A stretch of DNA of 22,641 nucleotides from Baffinella frigidus (GCA_026770585.1 MU647195.1:130567-153207), one strand, 5' to 3'. Positions 16,385 to 22,641 are shown, counted from the first letter of the stretch. The notes: a model not told the origin generated them from the letters alone. Numbers and translations: made by a program.

Positions 16385-18787
16385 GCCTCTCTCTCTCTCT
16401 CTCTCTCTCCCTCTCTCTCTCTGCCTCTCTCTCTCTCTCTCCCTCTCCCTCTCTCGTTCTTGGTGGAGGGAGCGGGGGCAGACGTTGCGAAGGAGTTCGA
16501 GTTCCGCCAGTCTACATCCAGCGTCGGCGCCGAATGGAACTGAAACTGCACACGTTCGAAAAAGGACTCCAGAATCAGGTTCTCTCTTCGAAACAGGTTG
16601 CGAGCCTCAGCTTGTATCATGCCAAAAAGGGAGCTTCTCTCATGCCAAAAAAGGGAGCAAGACTCAGCTTCCAAAAGCAGCAAAACTCAGCTGAAGCAAT
16701 TCGCCACGATGCTGGGAGGTCACGCAACTTTTGAGAGTGTTTCAACTTTTGAGGTTGAGGATGCTGAGGCGGGTCCGTCATAAGGCGACTATTGGATCAC
16801 TCAACTTGAGGCTCAAGAGTAATCAAAAAGATGAAGATGCTGGGAGGAGGTGAGTGCGCAGCTTCAACGCTTCCTAGCTCTGCCTCAGTCGGGGGGTGGC
16901 TGACTATTCTTAAGTCAACATGCTGGGCGTGTGGCACAAATCCGTCAACTTTGCAGCGGAGAAGATCCTGCTCTCACCAAATTGGCGGTACCAAATAGAC
17001 AGCTAGCGAGAGACGCTTCCGCACTCCACGTCAGACAAGGCGAGCACAGAGACGCTCGCTCTGCAAGCCAGGATAGGCAAAAAAACGAAGCAGCTCATAA
17101 TCCACAGTTCGATATACGGATGCCTAGGGAATTGCGGCACGAACGCCTACCACGTAATGCGAAAAGCTAACGCCATCGGACCCCTTAGCCTGCGGTAGGA
17201 ACCTCCCCTCCTCCTACGACGTTGGAAACAAAAAGGTATTTGAACTTCGCAGGAGGGGGGCTCCTACCGTAGGCAATCCGTAGGCTCTAAGTACCTCGCT
17301 GGCGTTAGCTTTTCTTTCAGATGACACGCACGACCTCGAGACGCACCGCTAACAAACAACATGCTTCGTTTCTGGAACCTGGCCTCCGTGGGGGGAATGC
17401 ATGATGATGGCAACGCTGGTATCAAAAATCGTCCAGTGTCGTTTCGAGTGGGTCGTTTCAACAATTATCCAGTGTCGTTCCGGAACGACCCACTCGAAAC
17501 AATGATCTCCCGCCGTTTCGAGTGTCGTGAGGGTAGGGGGTAAGGACCTGTTGCATGACATCCCCCGTCTTGGTGTCCCACACCACCGCTGTCTTATCGA
17601 CGCTCCCCGTCAGCAGCAGCGACCCCGTGCGGTTCCACTTGAGCGAAAACACTGGGCCTGTTTCGGGTTTCGGGTTTCGGGTTTAGGGAGAGCGATAGCA
17701 CAGCACACGTCCGCCTCGCCAGGCTGCACTGCCGACCTACACTCCTACCAGCCGCTGAGACGCAGGGTAGCGAGGCACTGCCAGGCCCCGTGGGTTGGCA
17801 GGAAATTGCAATCGGACACGGTTTGTGGGTGACGCGAGAGTTTTACGACTCTTGGCCGATGAGAGTTTTTTCGGATGCCAAGGGTTTGCTACCGTCCCCG
17901 GTAGAAAACGTGTGCGGGGCAGTGAAACAGGACACGCGGATGGGGCTCCCCATGTGAGGAAGGGAGAGGTGCGGCAGCTCGGGTTCCGGATTTGGGGATT
18001 CGGGATTCGGGGGCGAGACGCGCCTTTATGCCGCGACAGCGTCATCACCAGCTTCCCTTGCTCGTTCCAGATGCGCGCCTGCCCACACCCCGCGCTAGTC
18101 AGGAACCGAAGAGGATGCGGCGGCAGCAGCTGGGGGCAGAGGAGGGGTGGGCGGGAGAGAGGGCGGGGGGGGGCGCTGGACCTGCCCGTCGTAAGAGCCA
18201 GTCGCGAGGAGGGTGCCGTCAGCGTTCCAGTCCAGCGTGGTCACGTCCTTGGCCTTCTCGTTGGAGGCGGCGTTGACGTGCTCGAGCACGTGCCACTGCG
18301 TGTTGCGCTCCGCCTCTGCGCCAGACTCCCCGGCGGGTATGTGCCAGATGCGCGCTGAGGAATCGCCGGATCCAGACGCGAGGAGAGATTTCACGGGGTT
18401 CCATGCCACCGTGAACACCTCGTTCTCGTGGCCGGAGAGATTGGTGACTTTGGAGGGTTCGATTTCGACGCCGTCCTGATCCATGGCATCCCCCGCCTCC
18501 TCCTTGTCGTCGTTTCCGTCCCGCACGTGGCCGGGCAGCAGAAGCGACATCTTGTCGTCCCCTGTGTCGATCTCTTCGCCGTTGTCGTCGATGTGCTGCT
18601 CAATCTCGACGTACATCATCCCCTTCTGCACGAAGGAGATGAGCGACCCCGGCGGGACATCCGCCCCGTTGATGTTCGCCTTGGTCACAAGGCTCTCGTT
18701 CGCGAAGGAGAACGCTGTGTGCGTGTATCCCGACTCAAGGAGGTAGCGGTACACCAGATAGTTCAGCTCGTCCGACGTGAGCGACAT
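9896..18787 (-). CDS. TBL1/TBL1XR1/HOS15-family LisH-WD40 co-repressor protein, complete, 11 exons
   Basis: Exons on the minus strand are 18787-18182, 18078-18024, 17657-17548, 16545-16484, 14919-14853, 14266-14183, 12979-12909, 12071-11985, 11297-11162, 10544-10478 and 9957-9896. They total 1407 nt, or 468 residues plus TAG, and every phase agrees. The N-terminus ([20 protein letters not shown]) is the LisH dimerisation motif, followed by the F-box-like stretch [19 protein letters not shown] and an acidic linker. Eight WD40 blades follow, with family landmarks [44 protein letters not shown] and [13 protein letters not shown]. In animals such proteins scaffold NCoR/SMRT-HDAC3; in plants HOS15 works with histone deacetylases and a CUL4 ligase. 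A nuclear chromatin role is inferred from the family. Introns 2 and 10 need GC donors. Introns are long (103-1564 nt) and full of exon-fragment copies. Family assignment is secure. Confidence 0.95.
9970..10477 (-). repeat. TBL1 intron 10: three copies of the exon 10 3' end alternating with telomere-like repeat
   Basis: GCCTGTGCTGTTCCACGCAA (plus strand), the complement of the last bases of exon 10 plus its GC donor, recurs at 10053, 10222 (one change) and 10350; the live exon copy is at 10476. Spacings are 169, 128 and 126 bp. Between copies lie CCCTGAA units (sense strand), best seen at 10097-10155. Each copy can still be translated much like the exon ([10 protein letters not shown]). Confidence 0.85.
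10645..10772. mobile_element. Variant foldback element in TBL1 intron 9
   Basis: Ends TACAGGGGTATCTCGAATAC and GTATTCGAGTAACC, inner arms AGAACCCACACCC and GGGTGTGGGTTCT, core CCTAGGACCCAGTGGTGGTC. It resembles the TACAGGGGTACC family with a changed arm. Confidence 0.7.
11325..11391 (-). pseudogene. Partial copy of the 5' part of TBL1 exon 9, with its own acceptor
   Basis: This 67-nt copy of exon 9 (11297-11231) lies 94 bp upstream in the sense direction. It has an acceptor, CGCAG|GGATATGG, and reads [20 protein letters not shown]. It then runs into unrelated sequence, and reading through into the true exon shifts the frame. The full exon at 11297-11162 is therefore the functional one, and this is a decoy or pseudo-exon. 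Confidence 0.8.
11757..11795 (-). pseudogene. Copy of the 3' end of TBL1 exon 8 inside intron 8
   Basis: CTTGACGAGCGAGTCGAACG and the next bases of exon 8 (plus strand from about 11989) recur here with few changes. The minus-strand frame reads [10 protein letters not shown] against [10 protein letters not shown] in the exon. The two copies are separated by the CCCTACA-type array at 11856-11950. Confidence 0.8.
11856..11950 (-). repeat. Telomere-like array in TBL1 intron 8
   Basis: Plus strand shows about twelve GGGTGTA units, so the sense strand of TBL1 reads CCCTACA. It separates the pseudo and real 3' ends of exon 8. Confidence 0.85.
12495..12572. mobile_element. Compact GC-rich palindrome in TBL1 intron 7
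   Basis: GTGACGCCACTGGGCGCTGC is mirrored by GCAGCGCCAAGTGGCGTCAC. A partial copy of the inner arm (GGCGCTGCTCGCCGGCA) lies near 12694. Confidence 0.75.
12601..12691. mobile_element. Truncated TACAGGGGTACC-family element in TBL1 intron 7
   Basis: Left arm CTACAGGGGTACCTCGCTCA and the core CAGGACCACCGTAGGGC are present; the right arm is missing. Confidence 0.7.
12960..13500 (-). repeat. TBL1 intron 6 donor-distal part: G-rich telomere-like stretches and duplicated segments
   Basis: GGGTTTGGGG and GGGGTTTCGGG stretches occur near 12990-13075, 13308 and 13386-13500. GATAGTTTCTGGTGTGA(A/C)CAC with CCTGTGCGCGCGGGC occurs twice (13107 and 13337), as does CAGG(A/C)GTCAGGGCTTCG. The (AAT)n microsatellite at 13206-13255 lies between them. 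Sense is C-rich. Confidence 0.65.
13206..13255. repeat. AAT microsatellite
   Basis: AATAATAAT run with a few interruptions, within TBL1 intron 6. Confidence 0.9.
13867..14177. repeat. GA/GCGA-rich simple sequence
   Basis: Two blocks of AGAGAGCGAGCG-type sequence (about 13867-13940 and 14039-14177) flank the pseudo copy of exon 6 in TBL1 intron 6. The long Arg/Glu/Ser open frames here are an effect of the repeat. Confidence 0.9.
13995..14037 (-). pseudogene. Copy of the 3' end of TBL1 exon 6 inside intron 6
   Basis: TTTGCAGTGTCATCGTCAGA (plus) matches the end of exon 6 at about 14184-14203 with two changes. The minus-strand frame reads [10 protein letters not shown] against [10 protein letters not shown] in the exon. 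The copies are separated by a GA/GC-rich simple-sequence block. A further flanking duplicate (GAGGGCAAGTG.AAAGAATTGG) occurs near 13788 and 13963. Confidence 0.75.
14466..14486 (-). pseudogene. Copy of the 5' start of TBL1 exon 6 with its acceptor, inside intron 5
   Basis: CCTCGTCTGTATGCCCCTGC (plus) is identical to the first bases of exon 6 plus the CAG acceptor (14252-14271). It sits about 215 bp upstream in the sense direction, next to a duplicated ATCGAGGTGTGCGCAGCG segment (14364 and 14488). Confidence 0.75.
14551..14596 (+). repeat. CCCTA pentamer array in TBL1 intron 5
   Basis: About nine CCCTA units on the plus strand. Its orientation is opposite to the other telomere-like arrays in this gene (sense is G-rich here). 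Confidence 0.85.
15530..16483 (-). repeat. TBL1 intron 4: about six tandem copies of the exon 4 donor junction
   Basis: The live junction in sense is CTCCTTCGCAAC|GTCTGCC. Its complement ACGTTGCGAAGGA recurs, with small changes, at 15541, 15651, 15727, 15991, 16136 and 16298, besides the exon itself at 16482. Each is followed in the sense direction by a CCCGCTCCCTCCACC-like stretch and is preceded by GAACAACC and CAAAGCAAGG-like sequence, so units of about 80-160 bp were duplicated repeatedly. Confidence 0.8.
16351..16455. repeat. CT-rich simple sequence
   Basis: CTCTCTCT with CTCCC and CTGCC interruptions just downstream (sense) of the exon 4 donor of TBL1. Confidence 0.9.
17162..17313. mobile_element. 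Foldback element in TBL1 intron 3, AAAAGCTAACGCCA ends
   Basis: AAAAGCTAACGCCA and TGGCGTTAGCTTTT at the ends, CCTGCGGTAGGA and TCCTACCGTAGG inside. Confidence 0.75.
17441..17500. repeat. Short inverted repeat in TBL1 intron 3
   Basis: GTTTCGAGTGGGTCGTT and AACGACCCACTCGAAAC, with CCAGTGTCGTT repeated directly between them. Confidence 0.75.
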
Positions 18788-19558
18788 CCTCGCCCACGCC
18801 GAATATCCCCCTCAAGTCCCCCCCCCGGGCCCTGCCGCACTCCCTCCTCTCACGCCCGCGGACCCAGCGGGTCCCCGCCACGTTTCCAGCGACGGGCACT
18901 GGCTTCCCCGCGGCCCCGCGCCTTCTTTCGGGAAGAAAAAAACTGTATCACCCGCCCAGGATATCCTCCTCGCGCCACGCCCTCACTCTCGGCGTCGGGG
19001 GGGACCGCTAAGGAGGGCCGGAGGGAAGAAGGAAGGGCCCCTCTGCTGCGTCGAGGAAAAGTTAGGTCAACGAGTTGATCTAAAATTTTCTGACCTCATC
19101 ACCTGAGGAAATGCAGAATTGACTTTGTGTTGTGGGTTGACTTTCAAGATTTGATTTGATTTGGTTTGGTCGTCAACATTTTTCAGTTCGAAAGTCGGGA
19201 TCGAGTGCGAGCGGGGTTGCGAAGGTGAGGGGCAGGGAATGCGTCCTTGGTGGGTTGTTGCATCTGAGCCGCGGCGTTGAACCCCACAGAACCACCGCCA
19301 CCGATGTAAAACTCACCTCGCAGCACATATGTTCCTCAGCAGGGTGCAGAGACCTCTGGATTTCGTCCGTGGAACCGGCAGCGTCTTTTTTGCATCTTCT
19401 TATGCTGTCGCTCAGCATTTCACCCCAGGATGCTGCGGCGAGCCAGGGTAGGTTTGCTGTGTAGCGCGTTCCACCTCAGCAGGCGCGCTGCTGCTGTTGA
19501 GCCCTTCCAACAGAGCGACTCAGCCGCGCCCACTCCACCGCGCAGCCAGGCCGCGAGG
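18788..19558. promoter_or_regulatory. Shared intergenic region of the divergent TBL1 and KAP3 genes
   Basis: The TBL1 start codon (18787, minus) and the KAP3 start (19559, plus; or 19430) face away from each other across at most 771 bp. Promoters and 5' UTRs of both genes should lie here. The stretch next to TBL1 is very C-rich on the plus strand, with an AT-richer middle near 19080-19190. I see no convincing TATA box. It lacks the telomere-like arrays and foldback elements that fill the rest of the window, which fits selective constraint. Confidence 0.55.
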
Positions 19559-21883
19559 ATGGCCCCGGTCGTAGACGGGGAGAAGTCGAAGCGCAAGGTG
19601 CGCCCGGGGCTGATCGAGAGCGACCCCGTCGAGAGCGCCATCCTCGTCCACTATGAAGTCGAGGAGATTGTCGACGGACAGGTAACTCCTCCCACCTGTC
19701 AGCACGGTCGATCTTACTGGCTGGGGAGGAGAGGTCGGCGCTTGGGCGGCTTTGGCGGTCGGTTAGTCGGGCGCTGACTTCCTGAGGCTCCAGACGCGTG
19801 CGAGAGGCCAGCCGGAGGTTACGGATCCGGTAACCGCAGACGGACACGCCTCCACATTCTCCACTGCAAACCACCAGCAACCCGTAGCAGCTTTTACCGG
19901 ATCCTTGCAAGAATCCGGGTAGAGCCAATGTGGTAGGACTTGGCCAAAGCGAACTTCGAAGTTAGAAGATGCGAACTTCTAGATGGACCCTTGTGGACAT
20001 GTAGCGTTTTAAATTCAAATTTTGCAGTACAAATCATGTTGTTGACTAATAATTACGGTCCATCTAGAAGTTCGCATCTTGCAAGTTCGAAGTTCGATTT
20101 GGCCAAGTCCTACCACATTGGCTCTATGAGAAAAAAGAGTTTTATTTGTTCGTAGGACCCTACGGTAGGAGGCCCTAGGGACCTGGATATTGCTGACGGG
20201 GAGATTCAAGCAGATATCCTTGGTTTGGCTGAAAATTACTACAGTACCCGACCCAGCTTATAAGATGCTGCTGGTGGTACTGCGTTGCTGGTCCGCGCCG
20301 CTGCAGCAAGGGAAAGCCTACCTCTGTCTCAGTCTAGTTGGGCCCACCAATTTGGTGAGCCCGGGCTCTTTCCCGCTCCACAGTTGCCGAATCTGTACCG
20401 TAGACCCAGCATGTCAGCTTGAGAATAGTCGGCCAGCCCTAGTGAGGCAGTGCTAGGATATGGACCAGAGGGATGCATGGAAACGCGTGCAGCTCCCGGA
20501 TGCATGGAAACGCGTGCAGCTCCCGTCATCATTTGCCTCTGCGATCAACAACCTGCCTCCTCTGAGATCCGCCACCCGGTGAAGGGGTTGTTGGTCTCCA
20601 CCACTCTGCCCCCCCCTCCCTCCATCAGCAGCGAGCGCTTCGCCGAAGATTGGATCCAATCTACGGCGAAGATCCCTAACGTTGGCAACGTTAGGGATGG
20701 GGACCATCGGGCGATCCGCAGGCTTGGCGGCGCAGGTACCACGACGCGCTGGAACCCGCCACCCGGGGGGCTTGGTGTCGAATCGACTCCGGAAGAGTGT
20801 TCACGTTGATTACGATCTGGCAACGAAAATTACTACACAGGTGTTTTACTATTACTTGTAAGGACCAACTGTGTGGTAATTTTCGTTGCCAGATCGTATT
20901 GACCTTGAATACTCGGCGGGATTAAGTAGACCTGGCAGGTAACCGGTGGGATCGACGGCGAAGCGCTGCTGATGGAGGGGGGGGGGGGCAGGGTGGTGGA
21001 GAGGAGGCAGGGTACCCACAGAAGGGGAAGCACTAGGGGTGAAGTCTGGGGACAAGTCCTGTGTAAAGTCACTCCGGCTATTCCTAGACGGGATTGTCCC
21101 CAGACCCTAAACTCTCAACGCTAAATGCTAGACGGTGAGCAGATGGTGCACACCCTAAAATCTCACCCCTCACCTCTCAATCCTCAACCCTCACCCCTCA
21201 ACCCTCACCCCTCACCCCTCACCCCTCACCCCTCACCCGTCACCCCTCACCCCTCACCCCTCACCCCTCACCCCTCAACCCTCAACCCCAAACGCTAAAT
21301 CCGAAACCCCTTGACAGGTTGTGGAGAGGAAGCAGGCAGTGAAGAAGGTGAAGCTGACCTCGCTCTCATCGGACAGCGACTTGAACGCCGTCGCTCAGGT
21401 CTTCGCTGCAAACCCTCAACACCAACCCCGAAAACCCGAAAGCCGAAACCCGAAAGTCGAAGCCCGAAACGCGAAACGCGAAACGCGAAACGCGAAACGC
21501 GAAACGCGAAACCCCAACCCTCAACCCGAAATCCGAAACCTGAAACCCGAACCCCCAATCCCACGATCTGATCCCCAACGCCGTCACTCAGGTCTTCTTG
21601 TCGAACCCTTAACCCTCAGCCCGAACCCCTAAACCCTCAACCCGAACCCCTAAGCCCAAAACTCGAACCCCTAATCCCTAACCCCCAATCCAACGATGTG
21701 ACCCTAAACCCTAAACCCCAAACCCTCACCCCTCACCCCTCACCCCTTAACTTTAAAACCCGAAACCTAAGACCGAAACCCTAAAACCTAACTCCCACAC
21801 ACTCCCACGATCTGACCCTGAAAGGTCTCACGCAGGATGTTGTCGACAAGTGCAAGCTCGTCTCCCAGAGCAAGCTCCCCATG
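19559..21883 (+). CDS. Kinesin-associated protein 3 (KAP3), N-terminal exons; gene continues past the window
   Basis: Exons seen are 19559-19681, 21318-21398 and 21836-21883, all phase 0 with GT-AG introns. Exon 1 gives KSKRKVRPGLIESDP then ESAILVHYEVEEIVDGQ. Exon 2 gives VKKVKLTSLSSDSDLNAVAQ and exon 3 DVVDKCKLVSQSKLPM. These align in order with the N-terminal region of metazoan KIFAP3 (KRKV, ALIVHYEVE, KIIRLKSL, EECKLIHPSKL), from memory of the family. KAP3 is the armadillo-repeat non-motor subunit of heterotrimeric kinesin-II, which drives anterograde intraflagellar transport. I chose ATG 19559 because KAP3 proteins begin shortly before KRKV. An in-frame ATG at 19430 would add 43 residues, but it sits just after CACCCCAG, a possible 3' splice site. 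A second copy of exon 3 lies at 22232-22303. The armadillo repeats lie outside the window. Confidence 0.85.
19921..20125. mobile_element. Foldback element, AGAGCCAATGTGGTAGGACT family, well preserved, in KAP3 intron 1
   Basis: Inverted arms of about 70 bp: AGAGCCAATGTGGTAGGACT at the left, AGTCCTACCACATTGGCTCT at the right, with AGATGCGAACTTCTAGATGG mirrored inside. No coding capacity. Confidence 0.85.
20472..20525 (+). repeat. Direct repeat, about 27 bp twice
   Basis: GGATGCATGGAAACGCGTGC followed by AGCTCCC occurs twice in a row in KAP3 intron 1. Confidence 0.85.
20599..21003. repeat. Widely spaced inverted repeat in KAP3 intron 1
   Basis: CCACCACTCTGCCCCCCCCT then CCATCAGCAGCG and CGCTTCGCCG (20599-20645) are mirrored by CGGCGAAGCGCTGCTGATGG and the following G run (20956-21003). 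The arms enclose smaller hairpins (AACGTTGGCAACGTT) and the foldback element at 20811-20925. Confidence 0.7.
20811..20925. mobile_element. Foldback element, second copy of the TACGATCTGGCAACG family
   Basis: Near-perfect 29-bp inverted arms (20811-20839 and 20870-20898) around a short loop, followed by CTTGAATACTCGGCGGG, which is the reverse complement of the flank at the copy near position 110. Partial relatives containing GAAAATTACTACA occur near 930, 11581 and 20230. Confidence 0.8.
21098..21317 (+). repeat. CCCCTCA array at the end of KAP3 intron 1
   Basis: A run of CCCCTCA and CCCTCAA units (densest 21172-21290) leads into the acceptor CTTGACAG|GTTGTGG. C-rich strand is sense. Confidence 0.85.
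21399..21835 (+). repeat. KAP3 intron 2, telomere-like and GAAACGC repeats
   Basis: Contains six GAAACGC units (21467-21508), CCCTAAACCC and CCCCTCA stretches, and recurring CACGATCTGA near 21562 and 21807. The acceptor is CTCACGCAG|GATGTTG. Confidence 0.8.
21577..21597 (+). pseudogene. Copy of the KAP3 exon 2 3' end and donor, inside intron 2
   Basis: AACGCCGTCACTCAGGTCTT matches 21384-21403 (one change), which is the last 15 bases of exon 2 plus the GTCTTC donor. About 190 bp of CCGAAACG and CCCTCAA-like repeat lies between them. Confidence 0.8.
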
Positions 21884-21903
21884 GTCCCCCGCCCGCTCGG
21901 TTC

Positions 21904-22011
21904 ATCCCTTAAGTGGCGCGGGGGTCTCAAAGGACCCCCTACAGGTCCTAGGCAGGTCCGAGGGCCCTACGGTAGGGCGTATGCGCCTACTCGCCACTTA
22001 CTTAAGTGGGG
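21904..22011. mobile_element. Foldback element, third copy of the CCTTAAGTG family, in KAP3
   Basis: ATCCCTTAAGTGGCGCGGGG at the left and CTCGCCACTTACTTAAGTGG at the right, lying between the two copies of KAP3 exon 3. Confidence 0.75.
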
Positions 22012-22060
22012 ATACGATCCGACTGAGGCAGAGCTAGGAAGCGTCGAAGCTTCATAGGCT

Positions 22061-22208
22061 AACGGCCTGAAAACGGGGTAGTTAGGCATACGGCATTGCC
22101 TAGGACCTCCTACCGTAGGCCAAGGGATCCTAAGACCAAAAAGTCTCGGCCTACGGTAGGAGGTCCTAGGCAATGCCGTGTGCCTAACTACCCCATTTTC
22201 AGGCCGTT
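22061..22208. mobile_element. Foldback element, AACGGCCTGAAAACGGGGTA family, copy 1
   Basis: Arms of about 62 bp (AACGGCCTGAAAACGGGGTA at left; its complement ends at 22208) with CCTAGGACCTCCTACCGTAGGC cores (20 of them shown: CTAGGACCTCCTACCGTAGG). It lies between the two KAP3 exon 3 copies. Confidence 0.85.
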
Positions 22209-22231
22209 ACCCCATTAAGCTGTGCACGCAG

Positions 22232-22303
22232 TCGCCCGCCCCTTCTGGTTCTTGGTTGCTTATCGACAAGTGCAAGCTCGTCTCCCAGAGCAAGGTCCCC
22301 ATG
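22232..22303 (+). CDS. Duplicate KAP3 exon 3 (alternative or pseudo-exon)
   Basis: Bases from 22263 to about 22307 repeat 21843 to about 21887 almost exactly, at a shift of exactly 420 nt. The copy has its own CACGCAG acceptor ending at 22231 and an open phase-0 frame reading SPAPSGSWLL then IDKCKLVSQSKVPM. The first copy reads DVVDKCKLVSQSKLPM. Both are followed by the same ATG|GT potential donor. Only one is expected in a normal KAP3, so they could be mutually exclusive exons or one may be dead. The first copy keeps the more family-like residues before DKCKL. The DNA between them carries two foldback elements. Confidence 0.5.
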
Positions 22304-22333
22304 GTCGCCCCCCCCCCCCGCCTCCACACACCA

Positions 22334-22500
22334 TTGACAGGAAAGATCAGGAGGAGGAGGAGGAGGTGGATGGGAAACAGTCGAGGAGTAGGATTGGAGC
22401 GTGGCTGGCCTCCACATAATATTGACAGGAAAGATCAACACGCCAAAAGTTGAAAGGAAACATCAGGAGGAAAAGGTTGAGGACGTTGATGGCGGAACGA
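22334..22500 (+). other. Two or three tandem exon-start-like copies, possible KAP3 acidic linker
   Basis: The string TTGACAGGAAAGATCA occurs twice (from about 22334 and 22428). A third, diverged GAAACATCAGGAGGAAAAGG starts near 22457. Each could follow an AG acceptor. One frame reads KDQEEEEEVDGKQ in the first copy and KHQEEKVEDVDGG in the last. KAP3 proteins carry a charged linker after the region encoded by exon 3, so these may be copies of a linker exon. The splice phase does not clearly join to exon 3, so the coding assignment is weak. Confidence 0.25.
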
Positions 22501-22537
22501 TGATGAGTAGGATCTCATCGCGCCGAGTTCATAGGCT

Positions 22538-22641
22538 AACGGCCTGAAAATGGGGTAGTTAGGCCTACGGCATTGCCTAGGACCTCCTACCGTAGGCCGA
22601 GGGATCCTAGGACCAAAAAGTCTCGGCCTACGGTAGGAGGT
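22538..22641. mobile_element. Foldback element, AACGGCCTGAAAATGGGGTA family, copy 2, cut by window end
   Basis: Same left arm and loop as the copy at 22061-22208; the right arm runs off the window. Confidence 0.85.

Noticed and set aside
18019-18020. GT donor for TBL1 intron 2 at 18019-18018
   Set aside because: It leaves phase 2, which matches neither AG acceptor at exon 3; the GC donor at 18023 restores both phase and the conserved HKGP motif.
18428-19078. 216-residue plus-strand frame antisense to TBL1 exon 1
   Set aside because: It is a shadow of the GC-rich coding exon on the minus strand.
19430-19558. KAP3 starting at ATG 19430 with a basic, organelle-targeting-like leader
   Set aside because: KAP3 acts in the cytoplasm and flagellum and its relatives start close to KRKV; CACCCCAG just before the ATG could be an acceptor. 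Kept only as an alternative.

Overview
The window is nuclear DNA from a eukaryote. Its genes are split into short exons by spliceosomal introns, and almost all non-coding space is filled with telomere-like heptamers (CCCTAAA, CCCTGAA, CCCTCAA and similar) and short foldback repeats. One gene encodes a kinesin-II subunit, so the organism probably bears a flagellum. The plant/alga-type CCCTAAA motif and GC-rich exons fit a unicellular alga or related protist. A cryptophyte is my guess from the style of the repeats, at low confidence.

Three genes can be reconstructed exon by exon with consistent splice phases. (1) Plus strand, 5535-7828: five exons, 433 residues. An N-terminal signal-peptide-like segment is followed by an animal-type phosphomevalonate kinase domain fused to an adenine phosphoribosyltransferase-like domain. 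(2) Minus strand, 18787-9896: eleven exons, 468 residues. This is a complete LisH plus eight-blade WD40 protein of the TBL1/TBL1XR1/HOS15 co-repressor family. (3) Plus strand, from about 19559 past the right edge: the N-terminal exons of kinesin-associated protein 3 (KAP3). TBL1 and KAP3 are divergent and share an intergenic promoter region of about 0.65-0.77 kb.

The first 5.4 kb holds no gene I can identify. It contains telomere-like arrays, a 21-bp minisatellite, several families of short inverted-repeat elements and a nested pair of long palindromes. One telomere-like array (1208-1579) is bounded by GT and AG like an intron of an unrecognised or decayed gene.

The most striking feature is how the introns are built. 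In all three genes, short pieces of exon that include the live splice junction are copied one or more times into an adjacent intron or downstream flank. These copies are separated by telomere-like repeat, whose C-rich strand is usually the sense strand of the host gene whichever way the gene runs. Donor sites are copied up to six times (TBL1 intron 4), and a whole KAP3 exon and the terminal PMVK-APRT exon are duplicated. Two TBL1 introns appear to use GC-AG boundaries. This looks like intron growth by repeated tandem duplication of splice junctions together with telomere-like DNA.
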